Assembly (NCBI GenBank): GCA_039192165.1
Contig: JBCCXD010000002.1
Location: 186,001-250,000, forward strand
Length of the DNA stretch: 64,000 nt
Direction of reading: 5' to 3'
DNA from: Dinoroseobacter sp039192165
GTDB taxonomy: Bacteria; Pseudomonadota; Alphaproteobacteria; Rhodobacterales; Rhodobacteraceae
In this document: positions 44,451 through 53,282 of the stretch, piece by piece
Layout: each line of letters begins with the position of its first letter
Position numbering within the stretch: position 1 is the stretch's first letter
The notes under the pieces: generated by a model
Databases searched by the model: none
Seen by the model: the letters and a program-made list of their open reading frames with translations, nothing else
Told to the model about the DNA's origin: nothing
Program-made: the position numbers and the translations under genes

Positions 44451-45251
44451 ATGCGCCGATTTGTTTTGGCTGGAGCCGCCACGCTGAGTTTGTTTGGCGC
44501 TTCAGCCGCTGCATGCACCGGAGCGACGCAGGTTGACGAGATTTATCCGTCAGGCGATGCCGTTCCGGAAAATCTGCTTCGTATGTACCTTTATTTCACC
44601 GCTCCAATGGGGGATGGCGACATTGTTCCGCTCATCACATTGCGCCACGCCGACGGTTCAGTGGTGGAGGACGCTTTCTTATCCAATCGATTTGATCTTT
44701 GGTCGCCAGGCCGCACCAGGCTAACACTTCTGTTCGACCCGGGGCGCGTGAAAACGGGTTTGGAGGCCCATGACAGGCTCGGGCGTGCGCTGGTTGCGGG
44801 TGAAAGCTACGTTTTGACAGTTGGCGACGCCGCGATCGATGCGGAGGGCTGCAATCTCGCCGCGACCTTTTCACATAGCTTTGTTGCAGGCCCAAGTGAT
44901 GTCGAGGTGCCGGACCCATCCGATTGGAACCTCAATCAGCCGATGGCGGGCACCACTGAGCCACTGCGGGTTTCGCTTGGAAGCCCCCATGACCATCTCT
45001 CTATGGCGTTCCGGATTCAGGTGCGTCGTGGGGGTAAAATCCTCCCTGGAGGTGTATCGCTTGAAGGCGATGAGTCTGTTTGGGTTTTTACCCCGCGCGA
45101 TCCTTGGTCAGCCGCGAGATATGAGCTTTCGGTCAAAAAGGAGCTTGAGGATCTGGCGGGCAATCGGCCCGGTGAGCTTTTTGATCAACCAATTGGAATG
45201 GAAATCGACAAGCCGGAATTGAGCCTGTGGTTTCGCCCTGGCGGCACCTAA
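44451..45251 (+). CDS. Exported protein with Ig-like repeats (Big_5-like), unknown function
   Basis: A 266-residue protein starting MRRFVLAGAATLSLFGASAAACTGA, a likely signal peptide with a cysteine close after it, so either a lipoprotein-like or plain secreted form. NLLRMYLYFTAPMG and a closing WVFTPRDPWSAARYELSVKKELEDLAGN match the bacterial Ig-like type 5 domain, which describes sums of the form 'after ... deformation'. It is translationally close to the upstream exported protein. Its function is unknown. Confidence 0.68.
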   Translation: MRRFVLAGAATLSLFGASAAACTGATQVDEIYPSGDAVPENLLRMYLYFTAPMGDGDIVPLITLRHADGSVVEDAFLSNRFDLWSPGRTRLTLLFDPGRVKTGLEAHDRLGRALVAGESYVLTVGDAAIDAEGCNLAATFSHSFVAGPSDVEVPDPSDWNLNQPMAGTTEPLRVSLGSPHDHLSMAFRIQVRRGGKILPGGVSLEGDESVWVFTPRDPWSAARYELSVKKELEDLAGNRPGELFDQPIGMEIDKPELSLWFRPGGT

Positions 45252-45334
45252 AGACAGGAAACACGTGGTACCAGAGGCTGCTGCCGTTTTATGAGACTGA
45301 AGCGCCAACTGCACCGGCTCGGGGAGTAAGCTGG

Positions 45335-45739
45335 GTATCGACTAATGTCCTTGCCCTTGTAGGAGAACCGCGAGGCTCCGTTGGGCATAACACCGGCCCC
45401 TTGGGTGGCGGGGATCGTTTGGCTAAGGTTCGTCTTCCCGGATTGGATGTAGGGGCAGTTGGGATCTTCAGGCACATAAAGCGGGAACACATGATCGCCG
45501 GGCTTCACTGAGGTGACGCCTTTGAAGATCTCTTCAACAATGCCGCAGCCCTCGTGCCCCAGCACGCAAGGGAAAAGCCCCTCTGGATCCTCGCCCTACA
45601 GGGTAAAAACGTCGGTATGGCAGAGTCTGGTTGTAACGATCCGGACCAGGACCTGCCCGTCTGTTGGGCCGTCCAAATCAATTTCCTTGATCTCAAGTGG
45701 CCGGTTTGGCTGCCAAGCAATGGCTGCGCGCGTTTTCAT
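45335..45739 (-). pseudogene. Decayed glutathione-dependent formaldehyde dehydrogenase (class III ADH) gene
   Basis: Reading from the ATG at 45739, the translation MKTRAAIAWQPNRPLEIKEI... CHTDVFTL matches the start of class III alcohol dehydrogenase. Codon 48 is an amber stop (45596-45598), after which the frame continues GEDPEGLFPCVLGHEGCG...TSVKPGDHV. Similarity ends near RFSYKGKD, about 45335, so some two thirds of the gene is missing. Three of the four structural zinc cysteines are also lost (PEDPNCPYIQSGKTNLS). It is a clear pseudogene, and the 3' part is deleted. Confidence 0.88.
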
Positions 45740-45763
45740 TCGGTGTCCTCGCTAAAAGTGTCG

Positions 45764-46417
45764 TCAATGAAAGTGACCGTCGTCCTCTTCGGCCTCCACG
45801 TCTGTAACTGGATCGAGAACAAGCACCAATCGTGTCTCGCCTGTCCCTTCAATGGGCGGAGATCTGTGCAAGAGACCGGGCTTTGCGGCGCTCGGCCAAT
45901 TCGTACCGCGCAAGATCATAGGACACCCCGTTGGTACGTCGTGGATGTCCTTGGGAACATGCCCCATCATACCATTGCCGTACTGCGTTGCATGTCCACG
46001 ATAGGTGCAAATCAGTCTGGCGGTTAAGGCGTCGACATGAAACTTGCGGCACGCGTTGGTGGAGATCACATCCAGCCGCAATCTGAGATACTCACTGTCC
46101 ATGATGCTGGAAAAAACCGCGGCAAGAGCAGCGATGTCGTCTATTAGCATCGTGCGTTCGTCGCAGTCGGGAAGCCCGTAGGCTTCCGACAGATCAGTCA
46201 TTGCATTGCGCACCATCTCTGCGCGCAGGATGATCCGTGCGCGCGGTAAATTCGCAGGGTCCAGCCTCTCAATCCAGCTCTGGAACTTTGGCAGGGGCTC
46301 GCGTTTCCAGATCGCTGCGGAACACGCAGGATGCTTTATCGAGGACAGACCTGTCGGTGTCTTTGTTAGTGAGACACCAACGCTCTGTTTCAGAGCAAGG
46401 CTTTGGTGCAGCGTCAT
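45764..46417 (-). CDS. DUF1826-domain protein, zinc-limitation associated
   Basis: A 217-residue protein of family DUF1826. Blocks CSAAIWKREPLPKFQSWIERLDP, CRKFHVDALTARLICTYRGHATQYG and GTNWPSAAKPGLLHRSPP are characteristic, and the conserved His/Cys residues could bind metal. Its start overlaps the COG0523 GTPase stop as ATGA. DUF1826 genes are often found with zinc-responsive COG0523 genes, which fits the Zur-like site upstream. The biochemical role is unknown. Confidence 0.85.
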   Translation of the reverse strand: MTLHQSLALKQSVGVSLTKTPTGLSSIKHPACSAAIWKREPLPKFQSWIERLDPANLPRARIILRAEMVRNAMTDLSEAYGLPDCDERTMLIDDIAALAAVFSSIMDSEYLRLRLDVISTNACRKFHVDALTARLICTYRGHATQYGNGMMGHVPKDIHDVPTGCPMILRGTNWPSAAKPGLLHRSPPIEGTGETRLVLVLDPVTDVEAEEDDGHFH

Positions 46418-47625
46418 GCGGCCTCCTCAGTTCGTCGCCAGATTGGGAATGGGTCCGGAAAGTCTGGAAGGGCGTCGGGACCAGACGCCAAGTGTTCCGG
46501 CACGAGGCAGGAGTCGAGCGCCGCCTTCAGCGCGGCCCAATCGATCCCCGCGCCAATAAATACCAGTTCCTGGCGGCGGTCGCCCCATGGCTCTTGCCAG
46601 TGCTCCGCCATGTATGCGCGTGCACTCTCGTGGGTCGGCCAACGCTCCTTGGGGACAGAAGCCCACCATGTTCCGAGCGGTTGGATCGATGACAAAGTGC
46701 CGGCAAGCGAGAACTCCGCCACCCAAGTCGGGCGTGTGGCAATCCAGAAGTGCCCCTTTGCGCGGATCACGCCGGGCAAATCCCCGTTGAGTACCTTCAG
46801 TATTTTCTCTGGTTCAAAGGGATTGCGTGCGCGATAGACAAAGCTTGCCACGCCGTATTCCTCGGTCTCAGGAACGTGCTCAGCAAATCCATAGAGCTCT
46901 TTGGCCCACATCGGATGCTCATGGGCTTTTTCAAAATCAAAGAGGCCCGTGTCGAGAATGGCGTCACTGGGGACATTGGAATGGTCGGTCTCGATGATCT
47001 TGGCATCAGCATTCAGGGATCGAACAATCTGACGCGCCGCGTTGACCTTCTCCCGCCCGGCATCGGTTACTTTGTTGAGGATTACCACGTCTGCAAATTC
47101 AATCTGCTCTACCAGCAGATTGACGAGTGTACGTTCATCTTCTTCGCCCAGCGTCTCTCCACGATCACTCAGGAAGTCCTGACTGGAATAATCCGCAGTA
47201 AGGTTAACCGCATCGACAACAGTAACCATCGTGTCGAGACGCGACACATCCGACAGGCTTTCTCCGTACTCATCACGGAAATCGAAGGTCGCGGCGACAG
47301 GAAGTGGCTCTGAAATGCCGGTGGACTCAATCAAAAGATACTCAAAGCGGCCATCTTCGGCGAGGCGGCGCACTTCATCCAGTAAATCGTCGCGTAGTGT
47401 ACAGCAGATGCAGCCGTTGGACATTTCTACAAGGGTCTCGTCGGTGCGACTAAGCTCGGTATCCGCGCGTACAAGGTCGGCATCAATGTTCACCTCTGAC
47501 ATGTCGTTTACGATCACTGCAACGCGGCGACCTTCGCGATTGTTCAAAACGCGGTTAAGAAGGGTCGTTTTTCCGGCTCCAAGGAAACCAGAAAGGACAG
47601 TGACAGGGAGACGTTGGTCTGGCAT
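46414..47625 (-). CDS. COG0523 GTP-binding zinc chaperone (ZigA/CobW type)
   Basis: A 403-residue metal-insertion GTPase. Walker A is GFLGAGKTT, the metal-binding CxCC motif sits in NGCICCTLRDD, and ESTGISEP and LNKVTDA mark switch and base-recognition sites. The C-terminal CobW_C domain contains AKGHFWIATRPTWVAEFSLAG. Such proteins deliver zinc to client enzymes when it is scarce. It leads an operon with the DUF1826 gene and is divergent from a flavoprotein, with a Zur-like palindrome between them. Confidence 0.92.
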   Translation of the reverse strand: MPDQRLPVTVLSGFLGAGKTTLLNRVLNNREGRRVAVIVNDMSEVNIDADLVRADTELSRTDETLVEMSNGCICCTLRDDLLDEVRRLAEDGRFEYLLIESTGISEPLPVAATFDFRDEYGESLSDVSRLDTMVTVVDAVNLTADYSSQDFLSDRGETLGEEDERTLVNLLVEQIEFADVVILNKVTDAGREKVNAARQIVRSLNADAKIIETDHSNVPSDAILDTGLFDFEKAHEHPMWAKELYGFAEHVPETEEYGVASFVYRARNPFEPEKILKVLNGDLPGVIRAKGHFWIATRPTWVAEFSLAGTLSSIQPLGTWWASVPKERWPTHESARAYMAEHWQEPWGDRRQELVFIGAGIDWAALKAALDSCLVPEHLASGPDALPDFPDPFPIWRRTEEAA

Positions 47626-47644
47626 GGAAAACTCCGGCTTGAAT

Positions 47645-47662
47645 GTAATGTTATAGTGTTAC
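47645..47662. promoter_or_regulatory. Zur-like operator between the COG0523 gene and the flavoprotein gene
   Basis: GTAATGTTATAGTGTTAC is an imperfect 18-base palindrome with GTAA/TTAC ends and the AATGTTATA half found in proteobacterial Zur boxes. It lies 20 bases from the GTPase start and 110 from the flavoprotein start. A related 13-mer occurs before the second GTPase. Confidence 0.65.
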
Positions 47663-47772
47663 ATATGATGTGGACGGAATATGCAAGCCGAACAACTAGG
47701 TCGGTCCATCTCAATTAGTGCAGCCCGGATTTTTCGTCCCAGCCGAACCCAAAAAACAGGACGAGCCGCAAG

Positions 47773-48912
47773 ATGATCTTTGGCGCTGAAATAGGTTTCC
47801 CAGAACACCTCAGCGTGGTGATCGTTGGCGCTGGGCCTGCTGGAATCGGAGTGGCACGGGTGCTTCGCGACTTGGCTGTTCCTGACGTTTGGGTATTTGA
47901 GCGCGGAAAGATCGGGCAGAGTTTTCGGGACTGGCCGGAAGAAACCCGCCTTTTGACCCCGTCTTTTCCCGGCAATGTTTTTGGTATCACAGACTTAAAC
48001 GCAATAAGCTTTGACAGCTCCCCGGGGTGGTCTTTGCGCAGCGAGCACCCCAGCGGGCAAGCTTATGCTCAATACCTGGAACACGCTGCTGACTTGTTCG
48101 GTGTGAATGTTCAATGCGGCGTGGATGTGTCTGCGATTGAACCAATCGACAACGGGTTCACGATTCAAACAAGCCGCGGCACCCTTACGGCCGACTTTGT
48201 CATTTGGGCCTGTGGTCATTTTGGCGCGCCAACCGATGCCGGTCTGCCGGGGGCGGAGCTCGCACGGCACTACGGCACTGTGAGTAGCTGGGACGACGTC
48301 GAAGAGAACGAGGTCTTTGTTATTGGCGGCTACGAAAGCGGGATCGATGCAGCTATTGGTCTAGCGCAAAAGGGCAAAGACGTCTTCGTTCTGGATCGCG
48401 GCGCGCCCTGGCTCGACGGAGATAAAGACCCAAGCCGCAGCCTGTCTCCTTACACGCAACAGCGCCTAGATACCTTCCGGAGGTGTCTCTCAATTACGCT
48501 CCTTCCCGACGCTGATGTCATTGCGTTGGAGAAGGAGGAAAACGGTGTCCATATTTTGGCGGGTGACGGCCGCTCCTGGCTTGCCGATGGCCCACCGGTA
48601 CTTGCAACGGGATTTGTTGGAGGCACAAAGCGAGTGTCGCAATGGTTCGACTACGGTGATGAAGGCGTTCCGCTTTTGACGCCCCAGGACGAGTCTACGG
48701 CGATGCCGGGCCTGTTCCTGGTCGGGCCCGAGGTTTCACACCAGGGGCACCTCTTTTGCTTCATATACAAGTTTCGCCAACGTTTTGCAGTTGTCGCCCG
48801 CGCGATCGCCGCGCGCATGGGCGTCGATACCGATGTTTTGGAGATGTACTACGAAAACAACATGTTTCTCGACGATTTGACCTGTTGCGACGATGACAAG
48901 TGCCTGTGCTGA
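47773..48912 (+). CDS. NAD(P)/FAD-binding flavoprotein with a Cys-rich tail
   Basis: A 379-residue flavoprotein related to YpdA/CzcO-type monooxygenases and thioredoxin reductases. The FAD motif is VVIVGAGPAGIGVARVL, and the NAD(P) motif is VFVIGGYESGIDAAIGLA. It ends in an unusual acidic-cysteine tail, CCDDDKCLC, that could bind zinc or other soft metal. It is divergent from the zinc GTPase operon and first in a plus-strand operon with a transporter and a small protein. Related proteins occur in arsenic loci (ArsO), but no other ars gene is here. Confidence 0.75.
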   Translation: MIFGAEIGFPEHLSVVIVGAGPAGIGVARVLRDLAVPDVWVFERGKIGQSFRDWPEETRLLTPSFPGNVFGITDLNAISFDSSPGWSLRSEHPSGQAYAQYLEHAADLFGVNVQCGVDVSAIEPIDNGFTIQTSRGTLTADFVIWACGHFGAPTDAGLPGAELARHYGTVSSWDDVEENEVFVIGGYESGIDAAIGLAQKGKDVFVLDRGAPWLDGDKDPSRSLSPYTQQRLDTFRRCLSITLLPDADVIALEKEENGVHILAGDGRSWLADGPPVLATGFVGGTKRVSQWFDYGDEGVPLLTPQDESTAMPGLFLVGPEVSHQGHLFCFIYKFRQRFAVVARAIAARMGVDTDVLEMYYENNMFLDDLTCCDDDKCLC

Positions 48913-48934
48913 AGAGGGGTCAAGCTAGGATATC

Positions 48935-49963
48935 ATGACCCTGCAGGACCCATCTCTGGCGGCGGATAGTAAGGCCGCGCCCGCACCGTTCAGCACTGCG
49001 GTGTTCTTTATCGGAGCCATTATCCTTGGTGGCTGCGCAGGCTTGTTTTCGCTGTTTTCCACCGAGACGTTTTCGCAGGGCATTGAAGCGACGCTGCTCG
49101 TTATGATCTTTCTTCTGTTCTTCGAACTGCGCCTTGGTGCAATCTTCAATTCTTTTCGGAGTATCGGGTTCCTGAGTTTGGCGTGGGTCGCGAACTTCCT
49201 CATCGTCCCGGTAATAGCGTTGGCCGTCGCGGGCCTCGTGTTTTCGGGCCAGCCACTGCTTTTTGCCGGGCTCATGCTCTACTTTCTCGCGCCGTGCACC
49301 GATTGGTTCCTTGGCTTTACCCGCTTGGCAAAAGGAGACACAGAGCTTGGGGCAGCGCTCATTCCAATCAACATCATCACACAGCTCTTACTATTCCCCT
49401 TTTGGCTCTGGCTTTTAACGAAATCGACAGGCTTAGCTGATTTTGAGGCCATGCCACGCATGCTGATGCAATGGTTCGTCTTCCCGTTATTGGCTGCCCA
49501 GTCGCTACGATTTGTTTTAGACAAGCTCCTGCCGCAAACAGCGTACGAGCGCGTATTGTCCGGGATTGACCTGTGCGTGCCCGGCGTGCTCGCAGCTCTC
49601 ATTTTCCAGATTTTCGCCACTCATATCGGGGAAATCACGGGGCAGTTGAATATGGTTGCGCTTGTCACTTTGGCGGTGTGCTTGTTTTTCATTGCAACCT
49701 TAGTGACAGGCAAGCTTCTGTCCAGGCTTGCACGCCTCACCTATCCGCAGCAGGCGCTGCTCTCCATGACGATGGCGGCACGAAATGCACCCTTAATGCT
49801 GGCGCTCACCGCCGTGGCGATCCCGGATCAGCCGATCGTGCTGGTTGTCATAGTCGCAGGCATGCTTGTCGAAATTCCGCTTCTCACCGCACTCAAACAA
49901 CTCCTGCTAAAGCGAACCCTAGGAAGGTCAAAAGAACATGTCTTTCGTACCAACCACCTATGA
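48935..49963 (+). CDS. BASS/ACR3-family transporter
   Basis: A 342-residue inner-membrane protein with about ten hydrophobic segments. The fold resembles bile acid:sodium symporters and the ACR3 arsenite exporter; LAPCTDWFLGFTRLAKGDTELGAAL parallels the conserved ACR3 Cys block (LGPCTAM...). It lies 22 bases after the flavoprotein gene and overlaps the start of the next small gene. Substrate is not clear: an arsenite-type oxyanion, an organic acid, or a product of the flavoprotein are all possible. Confidence 0.78.
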   Translation: MTLQDPSLAADSKAAPAPFSTAVFFIGAIILGGCAGLFSLFSTETFSQGIEATLLVMIFLLFFELRLGAIFNSFRSIGFLSLAWVANFLIVPVIALAVAGLVFSGQPLLFAGLMLYFLAPCTDWFLGFTRLAKGDTELGAALIPINIITQLLLFPFWLWLLTKSTGLADFEAMPRMLMQWFVFPLLAAQSLRFVLDKLLPQTAYERVLSGIDLCVPGVLAALIFQIFATHIGEITGQLNMVALVTLAVCLFFIATLVTGKLLSRLARLTYPQQALLSMTMAARNAPLMLALTAVAIPDQPIVLVVIVAGMLVEIPLLTALKQLLLKRTLGRSKEHVFRTNHL

Positions 49964-50156
49964 AGACTGGAAACACTGCATCACGGTCAAATGCGACATC
50001 CCACTTACTCCGACCTACGTAGCAGAGCGCATCGCTGCACTAAATGATCGCACCGACTATCATACACAGAAGTTCATTGATCGTTGGGGACCTGCGCACC
50101 ACGCGAGAACAGTGGCTTGGTTTGAGCAAGCCGCAAAGGAACTTGCCTCCGAGTGA
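49938..50156 (+). CDS. Small conserved-looking protein in the zinc locus
   Basis: A 72-residue soluble protein, MSFVPTTYEDWKHCITVKCDIPL..., rich in His, Trp and charged residues. Two cysteines and five histidines (KHC, VKC, YHTQKF, PAHHARTV) could bind metal. Its start lies inside the end of the transporter gene, with AGGAAGG upstream, so translation is coupled. It ends four bases from the convergent second GTPase gene. No function is known to me. Confidence 0.65.
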   Translation: MSFVPTTYEDWKHCITVKCDIPLTPTYVAERIAALNDRTDYHTQKFIDRWGPAHHARTVAWFEQAAKELASE

Positions 50157-50159
50157 GTT

Positions 50160-51371
50160 TCAGAGTGCCGTTAAGGTAGCCACATTCGTTGGCCAAGGGT
50201 CCGCGAACTCCCCACCGACCTTCCAAGCGGCGATTTCGTCATCGGTGCAAAAACAGCCCTGCAAGGCCTCGACAAAAGCATCAAGCTCGAGCTCATCGCC
50301 AATCACAGTAAGTTGGCAGCGCCTATCGCCGAAGTCGGAATGCGCTTCAGTCAGTTTGGCGCGCATTGCCTCCTTTTCCCAGCTGGACAGATTCAGGCTG
50401 TCGTCTTCAAGCGCGCTAATTTTCCAGTAATTCACAATCTCTAGTCCGACGCTGCCGCCGGTCTGGTTCCAAAGCAGCATGAGGTTGTCGCGTGTTGGCA
50501 GCCAAAAGAACCCCTTGCTGCGATAAATCCCGATACCAAGAGCCCTGGTATAAACATCGTACAGGCGTTGGGGATGAAACGGGCGCGGGTCGCGTAGCAC
50601 ACGGTTGCCGATTTTGTACGTTTCAGGCTGTGCCATCGGCGCGGCGTTGTTCTTCGCCTCCCAGTCTGTCAATTCTTTCCCAAACGCTTTCACCCGCTCA
50701 TAGTCGTAGAGCGGCATAGCGAGAATTTTCTCAAGACCCAGGTTGCCCCATTGCATCGCCAAAATATCGGCGCGCGGATTTAGCGGATGCACTGCCTCGG
50801 CAACCTGTTGCAGAACCTCACGCGGCACCTTGTCGGATTTGCTAAGAAGAAGCAGGTTTGCGAACATCACCTGTTCGGCGAGCAAATTCGCGACGCTGCG
50901 CCGCCCCGCGGCAAGGTTTTCGCTGGCCACGGGATGAATGGCGCGCCCAAAATCGTGATCCTGCTGCAGAACCACGGTGTCAACGACCGACAAGAATCCG
51001 TGCAACCTCAGATCAGGCAAGTCCCGAATGGCCTCCAGCAAAGGCCAGGGATGTGTGCTGCCAGAAGTTTCAATAAGAAGATGCGTGACCTGCCCGTCAG
51101 CGAGCACGTTTTTGACCGCTTCCCGGAAAAGAGGGAGCCCTTCATTGCTGCTCATACTTTTTCCTGGGATAGAGGCGAAATGCGGGCTCTTGCGAGATAT
51201 GACTTCGCTCGTATCGAGCACCGATCCATCCACATCAAGCGTACTCATTTCATTAACGATGACGCCCAGTGTGATGTTTTGAAGGGTACGTGCCTGGACC
51301 AAAAGGCTTTGCATCAACGTGGTTTTACCTGCGCCGAGAAAGCCGTTCAGAATTGTGGTCGCTACGGGCAT
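50160..51371 (-). CDS. COG0523 GTP-binding protein lacking the CxCC metal motif
   Basis: A 403-residue CobW-type GTPase. Walker A is GFLGAGKTT, and LIETSGSTHP and LLSKSDKVP mark switch and base-recognition elements. Where the first GTPase has NGCICC, this one reads FASIPGKSMSSNEGLP, so the canonical CxCC is missing. Cysteines occur instead near the C-terminus (CFCTDDE). The ATG at 51371 is preferred, nine bases after GGAGG; the in-frame ATG at 51380 sits directly against that signal. A Zur-like palindrome lies 30 bases upstream. Confidence 0.85.
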   Translation of the reverse strand: MPVATTILNGFLGAGKTTLMQSLLVQARTLQNITLGVIVNEMSTLDVDGSVLDTSEVISRKSPHFASIPGKSMSSNEGLPLFREAVKNVLADGQVTHLLIETSGSTHPWPLLEAIRDLPDLRLHGFLSVVDTVVLQQDHDFGRAIHPVASENLAAGRRSVANLLAEQVMFANLLLLSKSDKVPREVLQQVAEAVHPLNPRADILAMQWGNLGLEKILAMPLYDYERVKAFGKELTDWEAKNNAAPMAQPETYKIGNRVLRDPRPFHPQRLYDVYTRALGIGIYRSKGFFWLPTRDNLMLLWNQTGGSVGLEIVNYWKISALEDDSLNLSSWEKEAMRAKLTEAHSDFGDRRCQLTVIGDELELDAFVEALQGCFCTDDEIAAWKVGGEFADPWPTNVATLTAL

Positions 51372-51400
51372 ATGCCTCATCCTCCGGTCGGTAGTTCGCT

Positions 51401-51413
51401 GTTATATAGTAAC
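51401..51413. promoter_or_regulatory. Zur-like operator before the second COG0523 gene
   Basis: GTTATATAGTAAC is a 13-base near-palindrome with perfect GTTA/TAAC arms. It matches GTTATAGTGTTAC within the site at 47650-47662 at 10 of 13 bases, which suggests one regulator for both GTPase promoters. Confidence 0.55.
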
Positions 51414-51600
51414 GTTCTTGATGCGTATAAACGCAAAACCAAGCAGACTGGACCGCTCAAATTTGTCTTGTTGGATAAAAGCAAATCGCCGCTTCAGAAA
51501 TCCTGGGGACGGAGTACCAATCGTTTAAAGTGTCTTGAGTGATCAGGACGTGCACTTGTCTGTGTCCAGGCTCTTCTCCCAGAGACCAAGTTCCCTGGAT

Positions 51601-52131
51601 TTACGCCGGCCGTCTCGCAGCAATGATAATACCTGCATGGAGGGCTATGACCAAAACTGCTGAAATCACGTGGGTCACAGTGCTCGCGTTGACGGTCGAG
51701 AAGATCCAGAGTGCGCCGGGTAGGAATAGCACGATCGCTGTCCACAGACCGGGGTTGTAGGATCGGAATTTTAGCGCCCAAACAACATGTACGACGCCAT
51801 TGATCGCTAAAAGATACGCCGCAAGAACGCCCCACTGGACGTTGGCCAGTGACAGATAGAAGACAATAAGCAAAAAGAACCACACAAAAATGACGTTGAC
51901 GACCCAGACATCGCGTGCTGACAAACCGCGCTTATCTGCGCCCATCATACCGTTCAAGAATTGAGCAAACCTATCATTGTCATGCTCTTCATACTGGTGG
52001 AGCATATAGATCGGCAGAGACAGGAAGACTGCCAGTTCGATACTCGAACCAATGAAGGGATAAAGCAGAACCAAGAGAAGGGCGATCGGTGGCGTGGCAT
52101 AGACCCAGTTCTGAAAAAGCCGTTCGAGCAT
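51601..52131 (-). CDS. HXXEE-domain membrane protein
   Basis: A 176-residue membrane protein with about five hydrophobic segments. It carries the HXXEE motif (YMLHQYEEHDND) after the second helix, which names a family of multi-helix proteins with a probable metal-binding site and unknown activity. The frame is open to 52170, but the ATG at 52131 begins MLERLFQNWVYATPP and is more typical; no strong Shine-Dalgarno decides. It stands alone, about 190 bases from the zinc locus. Confidence 0.75.
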   Translation of the reverse strand: MLERLFQNWVYATPPIALLLVLLYPFIGSSIELAVFLSLPIYMLHQYEEHDNDRFAQFLNGMMGADKRGLSARDVWVVNVIFVWFFLLIVFYLSLANVQWGVLAAYLLAINGVVHVVWALKFRSYNPGLWTAIVLFLPGALWIFSTVNASTVTHVISAVLVIALHAGIIIAARRPA

Positions 52132-53282
52132 CAAGCTTACCACCCCGTTTTTCTGGCGCTCGAGGCGCAAAAATGCAGAATACTAACCGATCATACTGCG
52201 TCTGTTCTGATGGGCTATCAAAAAGACCGCTAGGTCTGTTGCCAGCCAAATCTCCCTCAGTTCAACGAGTGCCTGGCGGGTGCCAGTCATGAAGTGAAGT
52301 GGCGGCTCAGTTGAGAGCGTTCAAGTCAGCCGGGCACATCCAGCGCAATTGTACGCCGAGCGTTCTGGATTGAGCGAGCGCCTGTGTTTTAGCGTTCTCT
52401 CCTTGATAGTTCTGCGTTATTGAAGAATGGCGTGGCTGCAAGTCTAGCGGCGGTCGGTGAGAGGCAGATTGCCGAGGCTCTTGAGGTAACACTCGTGATT
52501 CAAGCAGTCGACGAAGGCTCAGATTGCATTCTCCTGAAAACCAAGAAATTTCGTTCCAACCGGAAGCGCATAGAGAGATGCAATGGGCTCTCTCTTATTT
52601 GCGGGCATTTCATGGCAGCATAACGCTCGGGGTTGCAGCTTGTCGGGAAGACTGTGTGTTTTTTCAGAACAGGCAGTTCTTTTACAGTAGTGGTAATTTA
52701 CACCTGCAGGACGCCGTGCGCAGAGTTTCCAAGAACCCTCTGCGTTTGTAATTGAGCCGATGTAATAATTGAAAAGTGCGCTTCTGAGAAAGAATACGGT
52801 TTGATTGGGAGTTGGGTCCTCGTTTCGCGGTTGTGGCCGAGGCATTTATCCAGACCTACAGTCGAAGACTAAATATTGAAACCCTATCGCCTACCTCGCG
52901 CGGCCGTTCGTGGATTGCTCCGTGCCAGCGTTTCACAAGGGGTAAGACACTCTCTGTTCGCGCAAGGCGTCGGCGTCAGGCAGCCCCTAATTCGAACGCA
53001 GTGAAAACTAACTTTCGCCAGATTTTAGAAATACTATTTTTTAAAGCTAATCGGTTGCGATGTCATATGAGCTTTTGATGTAAAAGAGTTCGTCCACCAA
53101 TTAGCAACAATACTACCACTCGACGGCAATAAAGCCAAAATTCAAAACGTGAATTTGTAGCTAAGCCTAATAATTCGGAATAGTCAAAGGTTCAATCATA
53201 AAGATCCCGCTTTATGAAAACTGTATGAAAATTTTCGAGTTATAGCACTCACAGTTAAACCGGTAGGGCATGACGTAGACAA
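52132..53282. other. Gene-poor, AT-richer stretch before the RTX gene
   Basis: About 1.15 kb in which I find no convincing gene. Short open frames exist on both strands, but none has a recognisable domain. Base composition becomes more AT-rich towards the right end, which suggests a long promoter/leader region for the RTX gene, or foreign or decayed DNA. No tRNA or insertion-sequence ends were recognised. Confidence 0.5.

Noticed and set aside
47773..49963. Reading the flavoprotein and transporter as an arsenic resistance operon (ArsO and ACR3)
   Set aside because: No arsR, arsC or arsH is nearby, while zinc GTPases, DUF1826 and Zur-like sites flank the pair; kept as an alternative only.
52519..52845. 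108-codon minus-strand frame
   Set aside because: No domain and no ribosome-binding signal; located in a region without other coding evidence.
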